From contig CASEKM010000066.1 of the NCBI GenBank assembly GCA_949288405.1, positions 1 through 11,907 on the forward strand: a DNA stretch of 11,907 bases, given 5' to 3'. The notes below the pieces were generated by a model. It was given only the letters and a program-made list of their open reading frames with translations. It made no database searches and had not been told where the DNA came from. Below are positions 5,434-10,746 of the stretch, piece after piece (the first letter of the stretch is position 1; every line of letters begins with the position of its first letter). The translations under genes and the position numbers were made by a program. The DNA is from an uncultured bacterium. Lineage in GTDB: Bacteria; Bacillota; Clostridia; Oscillospirales; Oscillospiraceae.

Positions 5434-7023
5434 ATGATACGATCCCACCCGATCCGGCGCGCGCTTGCCCTGGGGGGCGCCCTCTTGACCGCCGCCGCCC
5501 TGCTGACCCCCGGAGCGGCCGCCCGGCGGTTCAGCATGTCCTACGTCTACTTCGGCGATCCCTCGGCCTACATAGAGCGGGTGGAGCGCACCCGGGAGAG
5601 CCTGGACGAGATCTCCCCCAACTACTTCAACTTAAATTCTGACGGCACCCTGAAGTTCACCGGCGGCTCCTCCGTCCAGAGCTTTGCAGCGGAGATGCGC
5701 CGCCGCGGGGTGCGGGTGGTCCCCTTTCTCAGCAATCACTGGGACCGGGAGCTGGGCCGGAGGGCCCTGACAAACCGGAAAAAGCTGGCGGAACAGATCG
5801 CCCAGGCAGTGGTCCGGTACGGCCTGGACGGGGTCAACGTGGACATTGAGAACGTGACCCACCAGGACCGGGACGCCTACGCGGAATTTGTGGAGCTTCT
5901 GCGGCAAAAGCTGCCGGAGGACAAGGTCCTGGGGGTCTCCGTGGCCGCCAACCCCAAGGGCTACACCCAGGGCTGGCACGGCTCCTACGACTATGCCCGC
6001 CTGGGGGCGGCGGCCGACTACCTGATGCTCATGACCTATGACGAGCACTACCAGGGGAGCTCCCCCGGCCCAGTGGCCAGCCTGGCCTTTCAGGAGCAGT
6101 CCATCCAGTACGCCCTGAAATACGTGCCGGCGGACAAGCTGGTGCTGGGGCTCCCCTTCTTCGGCCGGATCTGGAGCGACAGCGGCGCGGTGATGAACGG
6201 CCACGGGGTGAGCGAGGCTCAAATCAACAACCTTCTGGCCCAGTACCGGGGGACGGTGACCCAGGACGCCGCCACCGGCTCCGCCCGGGCGCGGATCACA
6301 ATAAAAGCCTCAGACCAGAAGCCGGTGATCAACGGGGTGACCCTCACCCCGGGCAGCTACACCATCTGGTACGAGGGGGAGGCCTCCAAAAAGCGCCTGC
6401 TCTCCCTGGTGGAGCAGTACGGCCTGCTGGGGGCGGGGAGCTGGAGCCTGGGCCAGGAGGACGCCCGGGTGTGGGACTACTACGCCCTGTGGCTCAACGG
6501 CCTGCCCTTTGCCGACGCCCAGGGCCACTGGGCGGTCCCCTACATCGTGGAGGCGGCGGAGGCGGGCCGGATGGCCGGGCTGTCCGCCACCTCCTTCGGC
6601 CCGGACCGCACCCTCACCCGGGGGGAGGCGGCCGCTGTGGTGTGCCGCCTGGCGGGGCTGGAGCCGGTCTGGTCTGAAACGCCCGCCTTCTCCGACCTGG
6701 GGGGCCACTGGTCCGCCGGGTATGTGCAGGCCGCCTTCCGGGCGGGGCTGGCCGCCGGGGTGGGGCAGGGCCGCTATGCCCCCGACGCCCCCGTCTCCCG
6801 GCAGGAGATGGCCGTCCTGCTGGACAAGGTCCGCCCCGGCCTGGGGAGCGCGGGGAAAAATCCCTTCTCCGACCTGGACCCCAAGCGGCACGCCTGGTCC
6901 TACGGGGCTATCCTCCGGCTGGCCGCCGCCGGGGTGGTGGCCGGCCGCCCGGACGGCACCTTCCGGCCGGAGGAGCCGGTGTCCCGGGCGGAGCTGGCAG
7001 TGATGCTGTCCAGGCTGTCTTAG
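5434..7023 (+). CDS. Secreted GH18 glycosidase with three SLH repeats (YaaH/SleL-like)
   Basis: A 529-aa exported, wall-attached glycosidase. Residues 1-30 are a signal peptide: basic start, hydrophobic 10-28, likely cleavage after AAA. A GH18 TIM barrel spans about 33-355. The catalytic motif is DGVNVDIE (132-139), with D137 and acid/base E139, followed by MTYDEHY (200-206) and GSWSLGQED (335-343, W337 at the back of the substrate pocket). This is the YaaH/SleL/CwlE subtype rather than a classical chitinase, so the likely substrate is peptidoglycan glucosaminide or related surface glycan. Three SLH repeats follow (about 358-407, 418-466, 477-529), which bind pyruvylated secondary wall polymer. 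ATG at 5434 has AGGAG 9 bases upstream. It is divergent from gntR and unrelated to it by function. Whether it acts in cortex lysis, vegetative wall turnover or host-glycan cutting is not visible. Confidence 0.92.
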   Translation: MIRSHPIRRALALGGALLTAAALLTPGAAARRFSMSYVYFGDPSAYIERVERTRESLDEISPNYFNLNSDGTLKFTGGSSVQSFAAEMRRRGVRVVPFLSNHWDRELGRRALTNRKKLAEQIAQAVVRYGLDGVNVDIENVTHQDRDAYAEFVELLRQKLPEDKVLGVSVAANPKGYTQGWHGSYDYARLGAAADYLMLMTYDEHYQGSSPGPVASLAFQEQSIQYALKYVPADKLVLGLPFFGRIWSDSGAVMNGHGVSEAQINNLLAQYRGTVTQDAATGSARARITIKASDQKPVINGVTLTPGSYTIWYEGEASKKRLLSLVEQYGLLGAGSWSLGQEDARVWDYYALWLNGLPFADAQGHWAVPYIVEAAEAGRMAGLSATSFGPDRTLTRGEAAAVVCRLAGLEPVWSETPAFSDLGGHWSAGYVQAAFRAGLAAGVGQGRYAPDAPVSRQEMAVLLDKVRPGLGSAGKNPFSDLDPKRHAWSYGAILRLAAAGVVAGRPDGTFRPEEPVSRAELAVMLSRLS

Positions 7024-7037
7024 GCGTGGCGCCGGGC

Positions 7038-7066
7038 TTGACAGGACCTGCCCGCTGTGGTATCAT
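7038..7066 (+). promoter_or_regulatory. Sigma-A promoter of the MATE gene
   Basis: TTGACA (7038-7043, perfect) and TATCAT (7061-7066, 5 of 6) are exactly 17 bases apart. The start is expected near 7073. This places the terminator hairpin at 7117-7156 inside the leader, about 45 bases after the start, and leaves about 119 bases before the start codon at 7192. Confidence 0.8.
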
Positions 7067-7083
7067 GCCTCCATAAAAACTTG

Positions 7084-7123
7084 GTGTGGATTTTTCCAGC
7101 GGCTTCGCTCTTTTTCGCCACAC
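7084..7123 (+). promoter_or_regulatory. Possible antiterminator pairing in MATE leader
   Basis: GTGTGG at 7084-7089 is identical to part of the terminator's 3' arm and can pair with CCACAC at 7118-7123 in its 5' arm. That 6-bp pairing would exclude the lower terminator stem. Between them, AGCG-gctt-CGCT (7099-7110) can form a small stem. This fits a leader with alternative folds, but the pairing is short and no known riboswitch aptamer was recognised. Confidence 0.35.
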
Positions 7124-7156
7124 AGCGGTCCTTCGGGACGGCTGTGTGGCTTTTTT
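7117..7156 (+). terminator. Leader terminator (UUCG loop) upstream of MATE gene
   Basis: A 10-bp perfect stem (7117-7126 with 7141-7150) is topped, after one G-G mismatch, by a 4-bp stem GTCC/GGAC closing a very stable ttcg loop. Six T residues follow (7151-7156). It is a textbook intrinsic terminator. It lies between the MATE promoter (7038-7066) and the ribosome binding site (7179-7184), so it should act as an attenuator. It could also stop transcripts reading through from the GH18 gene, whose stop is 94 bases before it. Confidence 0.85.
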
Positions 7157-7191
7157 GTCCTCTGGATGTCCCGGAAGTGGGAGGAATTTCT

Positions 7192-8496
7192 TTGAACGAG
7201 ACCTTTATGAAGGAGCGGCCCATCGTGCCCCTGCTGGCCTCCATGGCCCTGCCCATGGTGCTGTCCATGCTGGTGAACTCCCTGTACAACATTGTGGACA
7301 GCTTCTTCGTGGCCCAGATCAGCGAGGAGGCCATGACCGCCCTGTCCCTGGTGTACCCGGTGCAGAACTTCATCAACGCCGTGGCCATCGGCTTCGGGGT
7401 GGGCATCAACGCGGTCATCTCCATCTGCCTGGGGTCCGGGGACCACCGGCGGGCGGAGAAGGCCGCCGCCCACGGCCTGGCCCTCTCCCTGCTCCACGGG
7501 GCGGTCCTTACCGGGGGGAGCATCGCCCTTATGCCCCTCTTTCTGTCCCGATTCACCGGAGACGGGGCGGTGCTGGAGATGGGCCTTCAATACTCCAACA
7601 TCGTCTTCGCCTTCTCGGTGGTCATCATGGCCGGCCTCTTTTACGAAAAGCTGTTCCAGGCGGTGGGCCGCATGAAGATCACCATGACCGCCCTGCTGGC
7701 CGGGTGCATCGGCAACATCATCCTGGACCCCCTGCTCATCTTCGGCGTCGGCCCCTTCCCGGAGCTGGGCATCTCCGGGGCGGCCCTGGCCACCGGGCTG
7801 GGGCAGGTGTTCACCCTGCTGGTCTATCTGGCCGCCTGCCGCCTGTTCCCCATCTCGGTGAAGCTGCGCCGGGAGGGCTTCCTCTACGCCGTGGGGGTGC
7901 CCGCCATTTTGAACCTGGCCCTCCCCTCTCTGCTCATCTCCGCCCTCAACGGCCTGCTCTCCGCCTACGCCCAGAGCTATGTGGTGGTGCTGGGCATCTA
8001 CTACAAGCTCCAGACCTTCCTGTACCTCCCCGCCAACGGCATCGTCCAGGGCCTGCGGCCCCTCATCGGCTACAACTACGGGGCGGGGGAACAGATCCGG
8101 GTGCGGAAGCTGTACAACGCCACCCTCATCTCCAGCGGGGCCATTATGGCCCTGGGCACGGTCATCTGCCTGCTGTGGGCGGAGCCGCTGATGGCCCTGT
8201 TCTCCGACCAGAGCGCCACCGTCCAGGCCGGGGCCCACGCCCTGCGGATCATCTGCGCCGGTTTTCTCATCTCCGCCGTGTCCGTCACCTCCTCCGGGGC
8301 CCTGGAGGGCCTGGGAAAGGGGGCCCAGTCCCTGGTCATCTCCCTGTGCCGGTACGTCCTGGTCATCCTCCCTGCCGCCTTCCTCCTGTGCCGGACTCTG
8401 GGGCCGGACCAGGTGTGGCACGCCTTCTGGATCACCGAGGTGGTCACCGCCGGGGCGGCATTTTGGGTGTACCGGAATACCCTTCGCCGGACCTGA
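7192..8496 (+). CDS. MATE-family multidrug/sodium antiporter
   Basis: A 434-aa integral membrane transporter of the MATE family (DinF/MepA-like prokaryotic branch), typical in length, with about twelve hydrophobic segments in two pseudo-repeats. Visible family features are ALPMVLSMLVNSLYNIVDSF (19-38), QAVGRMKITMTA (156-167) followed by GNIILDPLLIFG (174-185), and PANGIVQGLRPLIGYNYGAG (280-299). It should export cationic drugs, metabolites or other organic ions driven by Na+ or H+. I place the start at TTG 7192 because GGGAGG (7179-7184) lies 7 bases upstream and the resulting N-terminus MNETFMKERP is usual for the family; ATG at 7207 is 22 bases from that site. The frame is open upstream to 7057 but that stretch contains the promoter and terminator. 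The leader terminator suggests induction by an effector, perhaps a drug that stalls ribosomes. The substrate is unknown. Confidence 0.94.
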   Translation: MNETFMKERPIVPLLASMALPMVLSMLVNSLYNIVDSFFVAQISEEAMTALSLVYPVQNFINAVAIGFGVGINAVISICLGSGDHRRAEKAAAHGLALSLLHGAVLTGGSIALMPLFLSRFTGDGAVLEMGLQYSNIVFAFSVVIMAGLFYEKLFQAVGRMKITMTALLAGCIGNIILDPLLIFGVGPFPELGISGAALATGLGQVFTLLVYLAACRLFPISVKLRREGFLYAVGVPAILNLALPSLLISALNGLLSAYAQSYVVVLGIYYKLQTFLYLPANGIVQGLRPLIGYNYGAGEQIRVRKLYNATLISSGAIMALGTVICLLWAEPLMALFSDQSATVQAGAHALRIICAGFLISAVSVTSSGALEGLGKGAQSLVISLCRYVLVILPAAFLLCRTLGPDQVWHAFWITEVVTAGAAFWVYRNTLRRT

Positions 8497-8510
8497 TCCC
8501 CCGCAGACAG

Positions 8511-8560
8511 ACAGCCGCGCGGCGCTCCTTCCCGGAGGGCCGCGCGGCTGTATTTTCTGT
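8511..8560 (+). terminator. Terminator between the MATE and aldo/keto reductase genes
   Basis: A 13-bp perfect stem (8511-8523 with 8539-8551) can extend internally through CTCC/GGAG, and is followed by a T-rich stretch (8553-8565, interrupted). It lies in the 79-base gap between two convergent stop codons. The T-richness is on the rightward side, so it mainly ends the MATE transcript; leftward use by the reductase gene is possible but lacks a U-tract. Confidence 0.75.
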
Positions 8561-8575
8561 TCCTTTGACCCCGGC

Positions 8576-9709
8576 TCAGCCTTTCACCTTGGCGGCGAAG
8601 TCGGCCATGGCCTGGGAGATCTTCAGCTGCTGGGGACAGACCTTCTCACAGCTGCGGCAGCCGATGCAGGCGCCGGGCCGCTTGTCCTCGGGCAGGGCGG
8701 ACAGGGCCATGGGGGCCAGGAAGCCGCCGCCGGTGAACACGTGCTCGTTGTACAGGGCCAGCAGTCCGGGGATGTCCAGCCCCTTGGGGCAGTGGCTGAC
8801 GCAGTAGTGGCAGGCGGTGCAGGGCAGGGCGGTCCTGCTCACCATCCCCCGGGCCACCTCCATCAGGGCGGCCATCTCCCCATCGCTGAGGGGCGCTTCC
8901 GTCTGGAAGGTGGCCAGGTTCTCCTTCAGCTGTTCCATGCTGGACATGCCGGAGAGGATCATGGTCACCCCGGGCACCGTCTGGAGGAAGCGGAAGGCCC
9001 AGGCGGGCGCGGTCTCATGGGGGCGCAGCTCCTTCAGGGGGGCGGCCTCCCCGTCGCTGAGCCGGGCCAGCCGCCCGCCCCGCAGGGGCTCCATCACCCA
9101 CACGGGGATATGGTACTGGGCCAGCAGCTCCACCTTCTCCTTGTCGTTCTGGAAGGTCCAGTCCACATAGTTCAGCTGCAGCTGGCAGAACTCCATGTGC
9201 TCCCCGTAGGCCTCCAGGAAGCGCCGGAGCACCGGCAGGTTCCCGTGGCAGGAGAAGCCCAGGTGGCGGATGCGGCCGTTTCTCTTCTGCTCCATGAGAT
9301 AGTCAAAGATGCCGTACTTGGGGTCCAGGTAGGCGTCGATGTTCATCTCGCATACGTTGTGGAACAGGTAGAAGTCGAAATAATCCACCCGGCACTTCTT
9401 CAGCTGCTCCTCAAAGATCTCCCTCACCTTGGGCATGTTGGACAGGTCATAGCCGGGGAACTTGTCGGCCAGATAGAACCTGTCCCGGGGGTACTTGGAC
9501 AGGGCCTTTCCCATCACCAGCTCGGAATTGCCGCTATGGTAGCCCCAGGCGGTGTCGTAGTAGTTCACCCCGCCGGCCATGGCCTCGTCCACCATGGCGG
9601 CCGCCGCCGCCTCGTCCACGCGGGCGTCATCCCCGTCCATGACGGGCAGGCGCATACAGCCCATACCCAGGGCGGACAGCTCCAGGTCCTGAAATTTCTT
9701 GTAGATCAT
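8576..9709 (-). CDS. Aldo/keto reductase with C-terminal 2x[4Fe-4S] ferredoxin domain
   Basis: A 377-aa fusion common in anaerobic Clostridia. Residues 1-285 form an aldo/keto reductase barrel with the full catalytic tetrad D52, Y57, K83 and H117, plus a GFSCHG strand (151-156). Residues 290-377 form a ferredoxin-like tail with C297-x2-C300-x2-C303-x3-C307 (CPKG) and C348-x2-C351-x2-C354-x3-C358 (CPQQ), enough for two [4Fe-4S] clusters. It should reduce aldehydes or ketones (or run in reverse) in the cytoplasm, with ferredoxin-type electrons replacing or supplementing NAD(P)H. ATG at 9709 has a purine-rich AGGGGAAG site about 8 bases upstream; upstream frame is leader. It is transcribed from the promoter at 9786-9816, whose long spacer points to a MerR-type activator. 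It lies 178 bp after the Crp/Fnr gene on the same strand. Its substrate cannot be read from the sequence. Confidence 0.94.
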   Translation of the reverse strand: MIYKKFQDLELSALGMGCMRLPVMDGDDARVDEAAAAAMVDEAMAGGVNYYDTAWGYHSGNSELVMGKALSKYPRDRFYLADKFPGYDLSNMPKVREIFEEQLKKCRVDYFDFYLFHNVCEMNIDAYLDPKYGIFDYLMEQKRNGRIRHLGFSCHGNLPVLRRFLEAYGEHMEFCQLQLNYVDWTFQNDKEKVELLAQYHIPVWVMEPLRGGRLARLSDGEAAPLKELRPHETAPAWAFRFLQTVPGVTMILSGMSSMEQLKENLATFQTEAPLSDGEMAALMEVARGMVSRTALPCTACHYCVSHCPKGLDIPGLLALYNEHVFTGGGFLAPMALSALPEDKRPGACIGCRSCEKVCPQQLKISQAMADFAAKVKG

Positions 9710-9785
9710 GTGTCTCTTCCCCTTTCCCGCGGCCGGATGGGCATCGTCCGCCTCCCCGGCACACGCCTGTGTCGTTGTCAGGCTC

Positions 9786-9816
9786 ATTGTAGCACTTGAA
9801 GCCAACTCCAAATCAA
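9786..9816 (-). promoter_or_regulatory. MerR-type promoter and dyad of the aldo/keto reductase gene
   Basis: Read leftward, TTGATT (9811-9816) and TACAAT (9786-9791, 5 of 6) are 19 bases apart, 2 more than optimal. The spacer is filled by TTTGGAGTTGGCTTCAAG (9795-9812), an imperfect dyad. It matches 14 of 18 positions of CTTGGAGTTAACTCCAAG, the operator I associate with MerR-family regulators of the AdhR/NmlR aldehyde-response group. A 19-20-bp spacer holding the dyad is the MerR signature: the regulator untwists DNA to activate. The start would be near 9779. No MerR gene lies in this window. Confidence 0.65.
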
Positions 9817-9887
9817 GCTCTTTTTTTGCCGCCGTCCGGGACCTCGGCCGCCTTTATCTGCGGGGCGCCCTCCGGACTCCAGGACCG

Positions 9888-10550
9888 TCACGAGGCCAGC
9901 CGCTCCAGCCCCTCCCGGTCCAACAGGCGCACCCCGCCCCGGAACAGCTCCACCACCCCCGCCTGGGACAGCTTTTTCAGGGTTCGGGTCACCGCCTCCC
10001 GGGCGCTGCCGATGGCCTGGGCCAGCTGCTCCTGGGTGACCCGGAGGGTGTCCGTCCCCAGCCGCCGGGCCTCCCCGGTCAGATAGGCGGCCACCCGCTG
10101 CTCCAGGGTACGGAACAGCATCTGCTCCACCGCCCGGATGGTGTCGGAAAACCGCTGGGCGGCAGACTTGTAGACAAAGTTCTCCACATACAGGTTCTCC
10201 CGCATCAGGGCGGAGATCACCTGCACCGGGATCACCAGGGCCCGGGTCTCCCCCTCCGCCTGGATCTGCACCTGAAAGGTGATGGCGGACAGGGAGCAGG
10301 CGGCAGCCAGGACGCACACCTCCCCGGCGGGGATGCGGAAAATGGTGGCCTCCCGCCCGTCCTCGGACAGGAGACAGACCCGCAGCATCCCCTCCTGCAC
10401 CAGCAGCACCCCCAGGCAGTCCCGGTCCACCCCCCGGATAAGCTCCCCGGGCTGCCAGGTCCTCGTCTGGGCGGCCCGGATGAGCGTCTCCCGCTGTCCC
10501 GGGGTCAGGTGCGGCCAAAAGGGCAGCGTCTCTAAGGAAAGCTGTGCCAT
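9888..10550 (-). CDS. Crp/Fnr-family transcriptional regulator
   Basis: A 220-aa regulator. Residues about 12-110 form a cyclic-nucleotide-binding-like beta roll, about 112-150 a dimerisation helix, and 150-220 a winged helix with recognition region VTQEQLAQAIGSAREAVTRT (171-190). The phosphate-binding cassette lacks the CRP RAA-type residues, so cAMP binding is unlikely. The N-terminal cysteine cluster of FNR is also absent. Cysteines lie instead in the sensor domain at 45, 59, 79 and 85; the CVLAAACSLSAITF segment (79-92) resembles a form common in clostridial Crp/Fnr proteins. A redox, metal or small-molecule signal is therefore possible. ATG at 10550 has GGAGGAGG 6 bases upstream. Its promoter (10581-10609) is divergent from that of purA. 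Targets are unknown; the aldo/keto reductase downstream has its own promoter. Family call firm, signal unknown. Confidence 0.93.
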   Translation of the reverse strand: MAQLSLETLPFWPHLTPGQRETLIRAAQTRTWQPGELIRGVDRDCLGVLLVQEGMLRVCLLSEDGREATIFRIPAGEVCVLAAACSLSAITFQVQIQAEGETRALVIPVQVISALMRENLYVENFVYKSAAQRFSDTIRAVEQMLFRTLEQRVAAYLTGEARRLGTDTLRVTQEQLAQAIGSAREAVTRTLKKLSQAGVVELFRGGVRLLDREGLERLAS

Positions 10551-10580
10551 AGCGACCCTCCTCCACAGTCTGTTTTTCCT

Positions 10581-10609
10581 ATCTTATCGCTTTTTTCCCC
10601 TCTGGGCAA
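10581..10609 (-). promoter_or_regulatory. Promoter of the Crp/Fnr regulator gene
   Basis: Read leftward, TTGCCC (10604-10609) and TAAGAT (10581-10586) are 17 bases apart. The start would be near 10574, giving a short leader of about 23 bases that holds the GGAGGAGG site. It is back to back with the purA promoter, with about 31 bases between the two -35 boxes. No CRP- or FNR-type palindrome was seen nearby. Confidence 0.55.
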
Positions 10610-10640
10610 GGGATTCTCCAATTTTCTCCCCGGTTGACCC

Positions 10641-10669
10641 TTGCGCGGGGACGAAAAAGGCAGTATAAT
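10641..10669 (+). promoter_or_regulatory. Promoter of purA
   Basis: TTGCGC (10641-10646) and a perfect TATAAT (10664-10669) are exactly 17 bases apart. A TTGACC at 10634-10639 is too far (24 bases) to serve as the -35. The start would be near 10676, leaving a leader of about 70 bases before the ATG at 10747. Confidence 0.75.
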
Positions 10670-10689
10670 AAGAGCACTGTGTTGGAGAT

Positions 10690-10738
10690 CGGATAAGGCA
10701 AATCCGCCGAAACGGTTGCGAATCCCGGTTTCCGGAGG
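10690..10738 (+). other. Folded purA leader touching the ribosome binding site
   Basis: Two stems can form in the leader. CGGAT (10690-10694) pairs with ATCCG (10702-10706). CCGAAAC (10707-10713) can pair with GTTTcCGG (10728-10735) with one bulged C, which would cover the first two G of the GGAGG at 10734-10738. A smaller alternative, CCGG-ttt-CCGG (10725-10735), competes with it. This could tune translation. I did not recognise a known purine, PRPP or other riboswitch. Confidence 0.3.
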
Positions 10739-10746
10739 TAACACAT

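Noticed and set aside
5224..5448. 75-residue N-terminal extension of the GntR regulator
   Set aside because: It crosses the promoter and a GC hairpin and overlaps the divergent gene's start. The winged helix begins directly after ATG 5223, which has a good ribosome binding site.
7057..7191. N-terminal extension of the MATE protein from 7057
   Set aside because: The stretch contains the -10 box and a strong terminator, and its first codon lies upstream of the predicted transcript start. TTG 7192 has well-spaced GGGAGG and gives the usual family N-terminus.
9710..9811. 34-residue N-terminal extension of the aldo/keto reductase
   Set aside because: It would start inside the predicted spacer/-10 region of the gene's own promoter and has no family similarity. 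The barrel begins at ATG 9709.
10551..10746. CRP/FNR-type operator between the Crp/Fnr gene and purA
   Set aside because: I looked for TTGAT-N4-ATCAA and TGTGA-N6-TCACA palindromes and found no acceptable match, so autoregulation is not claimed.
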